From assembly GCF_002217435.1 (NCBI RefSeq), contig NZ_MUHF01000031.1, forward strand, positions 1 through 64,000: a stretch of DNA of 64,000 nt, given 5' to 3'. The notes beneath the pieces were generated by a model. That model had not been told where the DNA came from, did not search any database, and saw only the letters and a program-made list of their open reading frames with translations. This DNA comes from Flavobacterium reichenbachii (GTDB lineage: Bacteria; Bacteroidota; Bacteroidia; Flavobacteriales; Flavobacteriaceae). Below, piece after piece: positions 27,234-36,221 of this stretch. The translations under genes were made by a program, and so were the position numbers. Position 1 is the stretch's first letter. Every line of letters starts with the position of its first letter.

Positions 27234-29180
27234 ATGAAAAATTATAAAAACCGATATATCAATTTAATGCTTGTTGCCGCATTAATTCTTGGAAGCAGTT
27301 CCTGCAATAAAGACTTTCTTGACGAAGAATTGACTACAGCTTACAGTAAGGAATATTATAAAACCGAAGCTGGAATTCAAGCTTTGGCAATTGGAACCTA
27401 TTATCAGGTATTTGCTGCAGAATTTGCCAGCGAAGTGCCATTAACTGCAACAGAGTCAGGAACAGACGAGTTTCATGCCGGAGGAGATCCTTCTAACTGG
27501 ATATGGAATTCATATTCTTCGGGTTTCAAAGCTTTTGTAACTGTTTCAAATGCTAATACAGTTGCTGCAAACACCAACTGGGATAATTTGTATATCGGAA
27601 TTGGAAATGCTAATCAATTAATTGAAGCAGCAAATGAAATCGCTTCCAGCAATGATGCAATCAAGAAAACAGCATTGGGCGAAGGTTATTTTCTGAGAGC
27701 TTTTAATTATCTAAAACTAGTAAGTCAATATGGGGGAGTGCCGCTAAAATTGACAACCAGTTCAAAAGTAGAGTTGGAATTTAAACGTGCCACACCAGAA
27801 GAAGTTTTGGCACAAGTTATTGCAGATTTTATACAAGCACGTAATTTACTGACCAATGCAGGTGCGCCGGCTAAGATTACTAAAGATGCAGCATCGCATT
27901 ATTTAGCCAAAGCATATTTAACCCGTGCAAGCGAAATTAACGACAGCTGGAACAGTGCTACAAAATCGACAGATTTACAGCAGGTAGTTGCTTTATCTGA
28001 CGAAGTTATTGCCACACATCCGCTCGCTGCTAATTTTGATAATTTATGGAATTATACTGTTGCAGACGGAGCAAATGAAAAACTTCCAGAATTAATCTTA
28101 TCTGCACAGTTCAATGCCAGTACATTGACTACAGGAGGAAATCAGCAGCATTTGCATTTTTTGTCTACCTACGATCAGCTGCCTCAAATGAGACGTAATC
28201 TTGCCGGCGGAAGACCTTTCAGCCGTTTGGCACCAACTTATTTTGTATATGATGTATTTGATCATATTAACGATTCTCGTTTCTGGAAAAGTTTTCAAAC
28301 AAAAAGTATCATCAATAATAAATCTGGAAATTACTATGTAAATGGCGATTTAGGAATTATGTATATTATAAACAGTGCTTCGGATAATCGTTTTGCTAAA
28401 ACAAAAAATACAGACGCTATTATATACTCAAAAACCGGAAAAACAATTCCAACCGTTTATGTAGCTTATGCAGCAGATAAAACGGGTTTAATGGCAGATG
28501 TAAGATTCCCTTCTTTAAACAAACATTTAGACGGAAACAGAATAGATGTCAGCAATACAAAAGGATCACGTGATGTGGTTTTAGCACGTTCTGCAGAAAC
28601 CTATTTAATGGCCGCCGAAGCAAAGGCAAAGCTGGCAAAAATTGGTTCTGCTTCCTTTGCAGATGCGCTGGCTTATGTAAACATTGTCCGCAATCGTGCG
28701 GCTTACAAAGCGGGAGAAAATCGTGCGGCTTATACAGATGGTTTAGCAGCATGGACAGTATCCGGACAGGCTGGAATTCCTATTTCTTATATCCCAGAAA
28801 ACTCTTATTACGAATCTAATAATATTGCAGTTTCTACTGCGGCCACAAATTTATCTATTACAGGCATCGGAAGCTTTCCTGCAGAAGATCTTGCGGTTAT
28901 AGCAAAATTAGGTTTGGGTACTGATTATGATCGTGTTTTATGTCTTATTCTAAATGAACGCACAAGAGAACTTTGCGGCGAGTTTCACCGTTGGGAAGAT
29001 CTAAGCAGAACAAAAACTTTACTATCCAGAGCAAAAGCCTATAATATCGAAGCAGCACCAAACATTCAGGAATTTCATAATCTAAGACCAATTCCGCAGA
29101 CTTTCCTAGATGGTGTTTATGCCAACGGAAGACCATTAACGCCAGGTGAAAAAGCTGCAATGCAGAATCCTGGTTATTAA
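27234..29180 (+). CDS. SusD/RagB-family glycan-binding lipoprotein
   Basis: A 648-residue surface lipoprotein with the acylated Cys at residue 24 (LILGSSSC), followed by NKDFLDEELT, typical of SusD starts. The TPR-bearing N-terminal half contains EGYFLRAFNYLKLVSQYGGVP. The C-terminal RagB half has RSAETYLMAAEAKAKL and LNERTRELCGEFHRWEDLSR. It acts as the lid of the SusC barrel and binds the target glycan. It forms a tight pair with the upstream SusC gene and is followed by a hairpin that may reduce expression of the enzyme genes. Confidence 0.96.
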   Translation: MKNYKNRYINLMLVAALILGSSSCNKDFLDEELTTAYSKEYYKTEAGIQALAIGTYYQVFAAEFASEVPLTATESGTDEFHAGGDPSNWIWNSYSSGFKAFVTVSNANTVAANTNWDNLYIGIGNANQLIEAANEIASSNDAIKKTALGEGYFLRAFNYLKLVSQYGGVPLKLTTSSKVELEFKRATPEEVLAQVIADFIQARNLLTNAGAPAKITKDAASHYLAKAYLTRASEINDSWNSATKSTDLQQVVALSDEVIATHPLAANFDNLWNYTVADGANEKLPELILSAQFNASTLTTGGNQQHLHFLSTYDQLPQMRRNLAGGRPFSRLAPTYFVYDVFDHINDSRFWKSFQTKSIINNKSGNYYVNGDLGIMYIINSASDNRFAKTKNTDAIIYSKTGKTIPTVYVAYAADKTGLMADVRFPSLNKHLDGNRIDVSNTKGSRDVVLARSAETYLMAAEAKAKLAKIGSASFADALAYVNIVRNRAAYKAGENRAAYTDGLAAWTVSGQAGIPISYIPENSYYESNNIAVSTAATNLSITGIGSFPAEDLAVIAKLGLGTDYDRVLCLILNERTRELCGEFHRWEDLSRTKTLLSRAKAYNIEAAPNIQEFHNLRPIPQTFLDGVYANGRPLTPGEKAAMQNPGY

Positions 29181-29205
29181 TTTTTAAAGTAGACTTATAA
29201 AATAC

Positions 29206-29254
29206 AGCCTTTATCGGGACTTCATTTATATGGAGCTGCCGATAAGGCTTTTTT
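29206..29254 (+). terminator. Attenuator-like hairpin between susD and enzyme genes
   Basis: AGCC(T)TTATCGG (29206-29217) pairs with CCGATAAGGCT (29239-29249) with one bulged base and a 21-base loop, followed by a short T run. Since downstream PUL genes continue after only 13 bases, it probably causes partial termination. Confidence 0.65.
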
Positions 29255-29266
29255 AAAAAGATAAAG

Positions 29267-29593
29267 ATGGAAAAGAATACAATTCGTAATGCCTTCAAAA
29301 TGAAATTAAAAAAGGGTTTTGAAGCAGAATATAAAAAAAGACACGACGAAATCTGGCCAGAATTGTCGGCATTGCTTTCTGAAACCGGAATACAGGATTA
29401 CAGCATTTTTTTAGATGAAGAAACATTAATTCTTTTTGCAGTTCAGAAAATAAGTCCTGAGTTTGACAAAAATTATCTGCCCAATCACCTTATTGTTAAA
29501 AAATGGTGGGCATATATGGCAGATATCATGGAGACAAATCCAGATAATTCGCCTGCTGCAGTTGCATTAAAAGAAGTATTTCATCTCGATTAA
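29267..29593 (+). CDS. rhaM: L-rhamnose mutarotase
   Basis: A 108-residue protein that interconverts alpha and beta anomers of L-rhamnose. The family signature is clear: FKMKLKKGFEAEYKKRHDEI with the catalytic His26 and Tyr22, and the substrate-binding tryptophans in KKWWAYMADIM. Length agrees with E. coli RhaM (104 residues). No signal peptide, so it works in the cytosol. Its presence inside the PUL indicates that L-rhamnose is released from the target glycan; isomerase, kinase and aldolase genes are not in this window. Confidence 0.92.
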   Translation: MEKNTIRNAFKMKLKKGFEAEYKKRHDEIWPELSALLSETGIQDYSIFLDEETLILFAVQKISPEFDKNYLPNHLIVKKWWAYMADIMETNPDNSPAAVALKEVFHLD

Positions 29594-29618
29594 TTTTTAT
29601 TTATTAAAAAAACATACT

Positions 29619-30950
29619 ATGAAAATATCTAAAATTATAAGCCTTTGCGTTTTTGTAACCGGCAGTTCCTTATATGCCCAAACCAATGATGTTACTGCAC
29701 CGCTCCATGCCATGCAGCCAGATTATATAACACCTTATGTTGTCCCGGAAAAAAATAATATTGAAGCAGTATTAAATAGAGTTTATACTTTTTTAGAAGA
29801 AAATACCGCTTCAAAAGCTTTAAACGCAAGTGATAATTCAGAAGTTACAGATTTTAAAAAAACAAAAGGAAAAATTATATTTTCTCCGGGATCTTTTAGA
29901 CTCACCAGTTATGAATGGGGTGTCACGTATGCAGGAATGCTGTTAGCAGCCGAAGCAACCGGTAAAAAAGAATATGCAGAATATGCAAATAAACGTATCA
30001 AACTCATTACAGATATTGCGGTTAATTATAAAAGTGAAAGTTTAAGAGATTCGCCTGTACACGGCGTTTTACAGCCAAGAGCTTTGGATGATGCAGGTGC
30101 TTTGTGTGCCGCGTTTATAAAAGCAAAAAAATATCCTAATAATTCTACTAATGCAGATCCTGTAATTAATAATTTAATAAAATACATAAGTGAAAAAGAA
30201 TTTCGACTTAAAGACGGAACTCTTGCAAGAAACAGACCGCAGCAAAATACGCTCTGGCTGGATGATTTGTTTATGAGTGTTCCCGCTTTGGCACAAATGG
30301 GAAGTTATACCGGAGATTCAAAATATTTTGATGATGCCGTAAAGCAGGTAAATCAATTTTCTGAGAGAATGTTCAATAGTCAAAAAGGGCTATATATGCA
30401 CGGCTGGGTTGAGTCTATGCAGGTTCATCCTCAGTTTCACTGGGCAAGAGCAAATGGCTGGGCCGTAATGACAATGGTCGAATTGTTAGAGGTGCTTCCT
30501 AAAAATCATCCCGGTTATCCGCAGGTTTTGGCACAGCTTCAAAAGCATATTGCCGGACTAGTGCAATATCAGGATGGAACTGGTTTTTGGCACCAATTGT
30601 TAGATCGAAATGATTCCTACTTAGAAACTTCAGCGACAGCGATCTATACTTATTCGATTGCAAGAGCTATTAATCGCGGTTACGTAGATAAACTGGCTTA
30701 CGCTCCAGCGGTTTTATTAGCGTGGAATGCTGTAGCTTCTAAAGTAAATACAAAAGGTCAGGTAGAAGGAACCTGCGTAGGAACGGGAATGGGTTTTGAT
30801 CCGGCATTTTATTATTATCGTCCGATAAATGTATTTGCTGCACACGGTTACGGACCTGTTTTACTGGCGGGTGCAGAAGTAATTTTACTCTTAAAAAATA
30901 ATCGGTTTGAAGTAAATGACAGCGCTATTCAGTTGAAAGCTAAAGGATAA
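29619..30950 (+). CDS. GH105 unsaturated glucuronyl/galacturonyl hydrolase
   Basis: A 443-residue protein with a signal peptide ending at SLYAQ (about residue 21). The (alpha/alpha)6-barrel features of GH105 are visible: YEWGVTYAGMLLAAEATGKK, the catalytic-Asp region NTLWLDDLFMSVPALAQMGS, WARANGWAVMTMVELLEVLP and DGTGFWHQLLDRNDSYLETS. These enzymes hydrate and remove the 4,5-unsaturated uronic acid that polysaccharide lyases leave at the non-reducing end, often next to rhamnose. It is followed after one base by a lyase-like gene, which would supply the substrate. Confidence 0.92.
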   Translation: MKISKIISLCVFVTGSSLYAQTNDVTAPLHAMQPDYITPYVVPEKNNIEAVLNRVYTFLEENTASKALNASDNSEVTDFKKTKGKIIFSPGSFRLTSYEWGVTYAGMLLAAEATGKKEYAEYANKRIKLITDIAVNYKSESLRDSPVHGVLQPRALDDAGALCAAFIKAKKYPNNSTNADPVINNLIKYISEKEFRLKDGTLARNRPQQNTLWLDDLFMSVPALAQMGSYTGDSKYFDDAVKQVNQFSERMFNSQKGLYMHGWVESMQVHPQFHWARANGWAVMTMVELLEVLPKNHPGYPQVLAQLQKHIAGLVQYQDGTGFWHQLLDRNDSYLETSATAIYTYSIARAINRGYVDKLAYAPAVLLAWNAVASKVNTKGQVEGTCVGTGMGFDPAFYYYRPINVFAAHGYGPVLLAGAEVILLLKNNRFEVNDSAIQLKAKG

Positions 30951-30975
30951 GTTGAAACATTTTGAAAATAATTTT

Positions 30976-32313
30976 ATGAATTTAAAATCAGCAGCAACTC
31001 TATTTTTACTTTTAAGTACGGCAGTCAATTTCGCGCAGATAGGGAAACGTTTTCCGTCAGAAAAAAAGATTATTAAAGATCCTGTTACGGGTTACGAATT
31101 GATCTTTTTAACGACAACCGCTGCAGGTGATTCTAAAACATATCCAACACATCCGCAATGGACTTCAGATGGGAAATGGCTGATTTTTAGAACAAAAAGA
31201 GCTAATGGTGATGCTGTAGCAGTAAACGAAAAATCGGGCGAAATGGTTCAGGTTACCGAAGGAGGTTACTCGGGAACGCTCTGCATGGCTCAAAAATCGA
31301 TGAAGCTGTATTTTATGCGAAAAGCAGAAAATAAAATGCAGATTATGGAAGTGAATCTGGAAGCTGTTTTTAATGACAGCCAATCGGGAAAAATGAGACC
31401 ATTATCAACTTATGAACGTGTCTGCGGTGTAACTTCACCAGAAATGGGAGCTTCTGGCGATATGGCTTTAGATGCAGACGAAGACAAAGTTTATTTTAGA
31501 ATAGGAAAAGAAGAAGCTGCAAAATATCTGAATCCTGATATTAAAATTGAAAAAAGTTTTGGTCCGCGAAATATGGGTGCGGGACCGGGAGGCATTAGCA
31601 GTATGAATCTAAAAACAGGAGAATTTAAACATGTGATTTCAGTACCGTTTCAGGTAGGACATATTCAGTCTAATATCTGGAATCCGGGTGAATTGGTTTT
31701 TTGCTGGGAAACGGGAGGCAAATCGCCGCAACGAACCTGGACGGTAATGGCAGACGGAACAGGTTTGAGACCTTTGTATCCCGAATCTGATTTTGAATGG
31801 GTGACGCACGAAGCTGTAATTTCTAAAGATGAGGTTGCAATGGCTATAATGGGACACCGCAAAATTGATGTTCAGAAAGAAATTCCTGTTGAGGTTATAA
31901 ACGGCGGCAAAGTGAGAAATCCTGAAAATCCCGGTCAGGAAAGTAATTGGGGAAATTCGGGAACACGAGAAAAACCTACAGGCTTAGCGATTGTTAATTT
32001 AAGAACACGCGAAATGATTATTGCAGGTCAAACGAAACAAGGAAGCGGTCTGTGGCATGTACACGGATCATCTGATGGAAGATGGGCTGTTGGTGATGAT
32101 TTTTCCAGAAGTTTATATTTGATAGATCGAAAATCAAACGAAATGATTATGCTGACCACAGGACATAAAACAACCGCCGAAGATCACGTACATCCAACTT
32201 TTAATAGAGAGGGAACAAAAATTCAAATTCAGTCTGCTATGATTTCTAAAGACAACCGCACAATGAATATTTGCATCGTAAATGTTCCTAAAGACTGGTT
32301 GCAACGTAAATAA
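30976..32313 (+). CDS. PL22-like beta-propeller lyase (oligogalacturonate-lyase family)
   Basis: Start chosen at the ATG 30976 rather than the TTG at 30952, because it gives a clean signal peptide (MNLKSAATLFLLLSTAVNFA); the product has about 445 residues. The sequence shows repeated propeller blades (HPQWTSDGKWLIFRTKR, VNLRTREMIIAGQT, GSSDGRWAVGDDFSRSLYLI). His residues sit where PL22 enzymes hold their metal and catalytic base (WVTHEAVI, LWHVHGSS, EDHVHPTFNREGTKIQIQS). The start DPVTGYELIFLTT resembles oligogalacturonide lyases. A related propeller family acting on L-rhamnose-alpha-1,4-glucuronic acid (PL42) is an alternative that would fit the rhamnose and GH115 context. It would produce the unsaturated ends removed by GH105. 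Confidence 0.75.
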   Translation: MNLKSAATLFLLLSTAVNFAQIGKRFPSEKKIIKDPVTGYELIFLTTTAAGDSKTYPTHPQWTSDGKWLIFRTKRANGDAVAVNEKSGEMVQVTEGGYSGTLCMAQKSMKLYFMRKAENKMQIMEVNLEAVFNDSQSGKMRPLSTYERVCGVTSPEMGASGDMALDADEDKVYFRIGKEEAAKYLNPDIKIEKSFGPRNMGAGPGGISSMNLKTGEFKHVISVPFQVGHIQSNIWNPGELVFCWETGGKSPQRTWTVMADGTGLRPLYPESDFEWVTHEAVISKDEVAMAIMGHRKIDVQKEIPVEVINGGKVRNPENPGQESNWGNSGTREKPTGLAIVNLRTREMIIAGQTKQGSGLWHVHGSSDGRWAVGDDFSRSLYLIDRKSNEMIMLTTGHKTTAEDHVHPTFNREGTKIQIQSAMISKDNRTMNICIVNVPKDWLQRK

Positions 32314-32369
32314 GAAATCTAAAGTAATTTTTGATATTTAAAACAAACCGTCTTTCAAAAAAGATATAC

Positions 32370-34778
32370 ATGAAAAACGTACTATTTTTAGTTTTTGCGT
32401 TAATAATAGTAAATTCCTATGGTCAGGAGAAAAAATCTATTGAATTTCCTATTGTAAAATCCAACGAAATTGCTTCAATATATATTGATAAAAATACAGA
32501 TGCATTAATTATTTGGGCGGTAAATGAACTGGCAGATGATATTCTGGCACTCACAGGAAAACGACCAGCCATTATTCAGACAAAAACATTTTCTGAAAAA
32601 GGAATTTACATCGGTCAGGTTTCAGATGAGTTATTCAAATCCAGGACAAATCTGAAAGCAATATCAAATAAATGGGAAAAATTCTGCATTCAAAAAGATA
32701 AAGATAAGTTACTGATCATAGGTTCTGATGTAAGAGGAACGGTTTATGCTATTTTTGAAACAGCAGAACGTCTTGGAATCTCGCCTTGGAAATGGTGGGC
32801 AGATGTACATCCGATAAGACAAGAAAATCTTTCTTTAAAGCTTCCTCAAAAAGACATTATTTCTTCGCCTTCAGTACAATATCGAGGTATTTTTTTGAAT
32901 GATGAAGATTGGGGATTACAACCTTGGGCTGCGAAAAATTTCGAAAAAGAAACAGGTGATATAGGTCCAAAAACGTACGAGAAAATATTCCAGCTTTTAC
33001 TGCGGCTGAAAGCCAATACAATCTGGCCGGCAATGCATCCGTCAACAAAGGGCTTTTTTACTATTGACGGAAACAAAGAAATGGCGCAGAAATATCATAT
33101 TGTTATCGGCTCATCGCATGCAGAACCCATGCTTCGTAATAATGTTGACGAATGGAAACCAAAAATTAACGGCGATTATAATTATTTTACCAATAAAACC
33201 AATATCGATAAATATTGGAAGGATCGTGTAGACGAAATTAAAACGGCTGATAACGAAACGATCATGACATTAGGAATGCGCGGTGTTCATGATAGTAAAA
33301 TGGAAGGGGCGAAGGATCTAAAAGAATCCATTGAAATGGTAGAGAAAATAATTTTGAATCAGCGCGCAATGCTGTCTGATGCTTTTAAGAAACCACTGAA
33401 CCAAATTCCGCAAGCTTTTATTCCCTACAAAGAAGTTTTGGAATTGTATGATAAAGGACTAAAAATTCCAGATGATATAACTCTTGTATGGCCAGATGAT
33501 AATTATGGATATATTCGTCGTTTGAGCAACGAAAACGAACAGAAAAGAGCAGGAGGGAGTGGGGTTTATTTTCACATAAGTTATTGGGGAAGACCTCACG
33601 ATTATCTTTGGCTGTGTACTACACAGCCTGGTTTAATTTGGTATGAAATGACAAAAGCATACCAAAATGGAGCTCAAAAAATGTGGATTGTAAATGTTGG
33701 CGATATTAAACCCGCAGAATATGACATGGAGTTATTTCTAGACTTGGCGTGGAATATCAACAGTATAAAGCCTGACGGAATAAACGATCATTTGAAAAAT
33801 TGGATTTCAAGAGAATTTTCTAAAGACATTTCAAATGAATTGAGCTTTGTTTTAAGTGAATATTATCGTCTGGCATCACTTCGCAAACCAGAATTTATGG
33901 GGTGGAGCCAGACTGAACCTACAACTCCGGTAAAACAGTCTGATTTTTCTGTAGAGGAATCAATTAAAAGGATTAAGGCTTACAAAACATTAATCGTAAA
34001 AGTTGATAGTTTGAGTGCTTTTGTCCCTAAAGAAAGAAAAGATGCCTGGTTTCAATTAGTAGAATATCCTGTAAAAGGAGCCGCTTATATGAATTATAAA
34101 TTTTTACACTGGAATTTGGCGGGAGCTGCTTCGGATGTTAATGAAAAAGAAAAATATGAAGTTTTAGCCGCGCAAGCTTATCAGAAAATAAAAGAACTTA
34201 CCGATTTCTATAATACTAAATTAAGCAATGGAAAATGGAATTACATGATGTCGATGAACCCTCGAAATCTTCCAGTTTTTGATTCCTTAAGAAAGAATAC
34301 CTTATCTAAGGTTATTTCAATTAAATCTTTAAATAAAATTGAAATTCAGGCCAGTCAATTTACTGCAAAAAAAGAGGTAAAAGGATTTCAGTGGAAGGCT
34401 GTAAACGGATTGGGCTACACCAATAATGCGGTTACTATATTTCCGTTTAAGCACCAGTATTTTAAAACAGAAAAACCGTCGGTTGTTTATGAATTTGAAA
34501 TTAAAACCGCTGGTAATTACGAAATTGAAGTAAAATTTCTTCCAACACATGCTAATAATTTTGATCATGAAGTCAGTATTCAAATAGATGATAATACGGA
34601 GGAAACTTTTAAAATTAATACCAAAGACCGCAATGAAACCTGGAAAGAAAATGTGCTGCGAAATAGTGCCGTCGTAAAACTTGGTGTATTAAGTCTTTCA
34701 GCAGGAAAATATAAAGTAAAGATTGAAGTAAATCAAAACGGAATTGTTTTGGATCAGTTATTAATTACTGGTGTTTAA
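32370..34778 (+). CDS. GH115 alpha-glucuronidase
   Basis: An 802-residue secreted protein. The ATG at 32370 gives the signal peptide MKNVLFLVFALIIVNSYGQ; the TTG at 32331 would add 13 non-signal residues. GH115 motifs are plain: VQYRGIFLNDEDWGLQPWA, LLRLKANTIWPAMHPSTKGF, VIGSSHAEPMLRNN, TLGMRGVHDSKMEG and LVWPDDNYGYIRRLSN. The last 150 residues form the C-terminal beta-sandwich. Known members remove (4-O-methyl-)glucuronic acid from xylan, and at least one Bacteroides enzyme acts on arabinogalactan side chains. No xylanase gene is nearby, so a glucuronic-acid-capped arabinogalactan or similar glycan is more likely than xylan (inference). Confidence 0.93.
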   Translation: MKNVLFLVFALIIVNSYGQEKKSIEFPIVKSNEIASIYIDKNTDALIIWAVNELADDILALTGKRPAIIQTKTFSEKGIYIGQVSDELFKSRTNLKAISNKWEKFCIQKDKDKLLIIGSDVRGTVYAIFETAERLGISPWKWWADVHPIRQENLSLKLPQKDIISSPSVQYRGIFLNDEDWGLQPWAAKNFEKETGDIGPKTYEKIFQLLLRLKANTIWPAMHPSTKGFFTIDGNKEMAQKYHIVIGSSHAEPMLRNNVDEWKPKINGDYNYFTNKTNIDKYWKDRVDEIKTADNETIMTLGMRGVHDSKMEGAKDLKESIEMVEKIILNQRAMLSDAFKKPLNQIPQAFIPYKEVLELYDKGLKIPDDITLVWPDDNYGYIRRLSNENEQKRAGGSGVYFHISYWGRPHDYLWLCTTQPGLIWYEMTKAYQNGAQKMWIVNVGDIKPAEYDMELFLDLAWNINSIKPDGINDHLKNWISREFSKDISNELSFVLSEYYRLASLRKPEFMGWSQTEPTTPVKQSDFSVEESIKRIKAYKTLIVKVDSLSAFVPKERKDAWFQLVEYPVKGAAYMNYKFLHWNLAGAASDVNEKEKYEVLAAQAYQKIKELTDFYNTKLSNGKWNYMMSMNPRNLPVFDSLRKNTLSKVISIKSLNKIEIQASQFTAKKEVKGFQWKAVNGLGYTNNAVTIFPFKHQYFKTEKPSVVYEFEIKTAGNYEIEVKFLPTHANNFDHEVSIQIDDNTEETFKINTKDRNETWKENVLRNSAVVKLGVLSLSAGKYKVKIEVNQNGIVLDQLLITGV

Positions 34779-34819
34779 AGCGGAACTATCTGCATAGATT
34801 TTAATAAAGAAATAGAGTT

Positions 34820-36190
34820 ATGAAAAAAAATGCACTTTTTACAGTCCTTATACTATCGCTTATTTTTTTATCTTTTAAGAGTAACAGATCACTTGTAACA
34901 CTCACTGAAGTTGTTGTAAAAGCACCTTTTGAAATGCCTGCGATCAAAATTCCGGATTTTAATAAATGCAGTAAGTTTGTTATTACAGAATTTGGAGCCG
35001 TTCAGGGCAATAAAGAAAAAATTTCTGAGGCTATAAATAAAGCAATTTCCAAAGCCAGTAAATCTGGAGGAGGTATTGTAGTAATTCCTGAAGGAGAATG
35101 GATTACTAAGAAAATACATTTTAAAAGTAATGTCAATCTTCATTTAAATAAAGGTGCGGTTTTGCTTTTTTCAGAAGATCCTAACGATTATCTGCCAGCA
35201 GTTTCTTCTACTTGGGAAGGTTATGAATGTTATAATTATTCGCCTTTGATTTATGCGTATAAATGTAAAAATATTGCCATAACCGGCGAAGGTGAACTAA
35301 AAGCAAAAATGGATATTTGGAAAGAGTGGTTTGCAAGACCCAAAGCTCATATGGAAAGTTTAAAAAGACTTTACTATCTGGCGTCTTATAATGAACCTAT
35401 GAAGAAGAGACAAATGGTAAATGATTCGGCGCATTTTCGTCCCCAGTTTATTCAGTTTAACAGATGCGAGAATATTTTGATGGACGGAGTTACGATTACT
35501 AACAGTCCGTTTTGGACTATTCATCCATTTTTATCTAAAGATGTAGTGCTTAGAAATCTTAAAGTTTATGCGCACGGTCATAATAATGACGGAGTTGATC
35601 CAGAAATGAGTCAGAATGTTTTAATAGAAGATTGTGTGTTTGATCAGGGAGATGATGCAATTGCAATAAAATCAGGCAGTAATCAAGATGCATGGAGATT
35701 GAATACGCCATCAAAAAATATTGTGATGCGCAACTGCATCATTAAAAACGGACATCAGCTCGCAGCGATAGGAAGTGAACTTTCCGGAGGTATTGAAAAT
35801 GTGTTTATTGACAATTGCAGCGTTGTAGAAGGTGCAAAACTCAATCATCTTCTTTTTATTAAAACCAATGAGCGCCGCGGCGGTTATGTGACTAACATTC
35901 ATATTACGAATATAAAATCAGGAAAAATCGATGAGGGAATCCTAGGAATTGAAACCGATGTTATGTACCAATGGAGGAATTTGGTACCGACAATAGAACG
36001 CAGATTAACTCCCATCAAAAATGTATATCTGGAAAATATAACCGCAGGAGAAGTAAAATTTATTTCAAGAATTTTGGCCCAGAAAGAACTTCCGGTTCAA
36101 AATGTTTTTTTGAAAAATATAACTGCAGCTAAAATTAAAGAGAAAAAATCCATTCATGAAAATGTAATAAATTTTGTTTCCGAAGATTGA
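34820..36190 (+). CDS. GH28 polygalacturonase-family enzyme
   Basis: A 456-residue protein with an N-terminal hydrophobic signal segment (FTVLILSLIFLSF). The body is a right-handed beta-helix of the GH28 type. The catalytic motifs read HNNDGVDPEMSQNVLIEDC (NxD), QGDDAIAIKSGSN (the two Asp) and GHQLAAIGSELSGG (His), with IKTNERRGGYV for the basic motif. GH28 hydrolyses alpha-galacturonic linkages in homogalacturonan or rhamnogalacturonan; the exo form is common in PULs. It is the last gene of the PUL run and has no clear terminator after it. Confidence 0.9.
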   Translation: MKKNALFTVLILSLIFLSFKSNRSLVTLTEVVVKAPFEMPAIKIPDFNKCSKFVITEFGAVQGNKEKISEAINKAISKASKSGGGIVVIPEGEWITKKIHFKSNVNLHLNKGAVLLFSEDPNDYLPAVSSTWEGYECYNYSPLIYAYKCKNIAITGEGELKAKMDIWKEWFARPKAHMESLKRLYYLASYNEPMKKRQMVNDSAHFRPQFIQFNRCENILMDGVTITNSPFWTIHPFLSKDVVLRNLKVYAHGHNNDGVDPEMSQNVLIEDCVFDQGDDAIAIKSGSNQDAWRLNTPSKNIVMRNCIIKNGHQLAAIGSELSGGIENVFIDNCSVVEGAKLNHLLFIKTNERRGGYVTNIHITNIKSGKIDEGILGIETDVMYQWRNLVPTIERRLTPIKNVYLENITAGEVKFISRILAQKELPVQNVFLKNITAAKIKEKKSIHENVINFVSED

Positions 36191-36221
36191 TTTCACTGAA
36201 CAGCAGAATATAAAAAATTAT

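Noticed and set aside
30952..30975. TTG start for the PL22-like gene
   Set aside because: It would place non-signal residues before the signal peptide; the ATG at 30976 gives a normal signal sequence.
21621..36190. Ulvan utilisation locus
   Set aside because: RhaM, GH105, GH43 and a propeller lyase occur in ulvan loci, but no sulfatase is encoded and GH28 does not fit, so a plant glycan is preferred.
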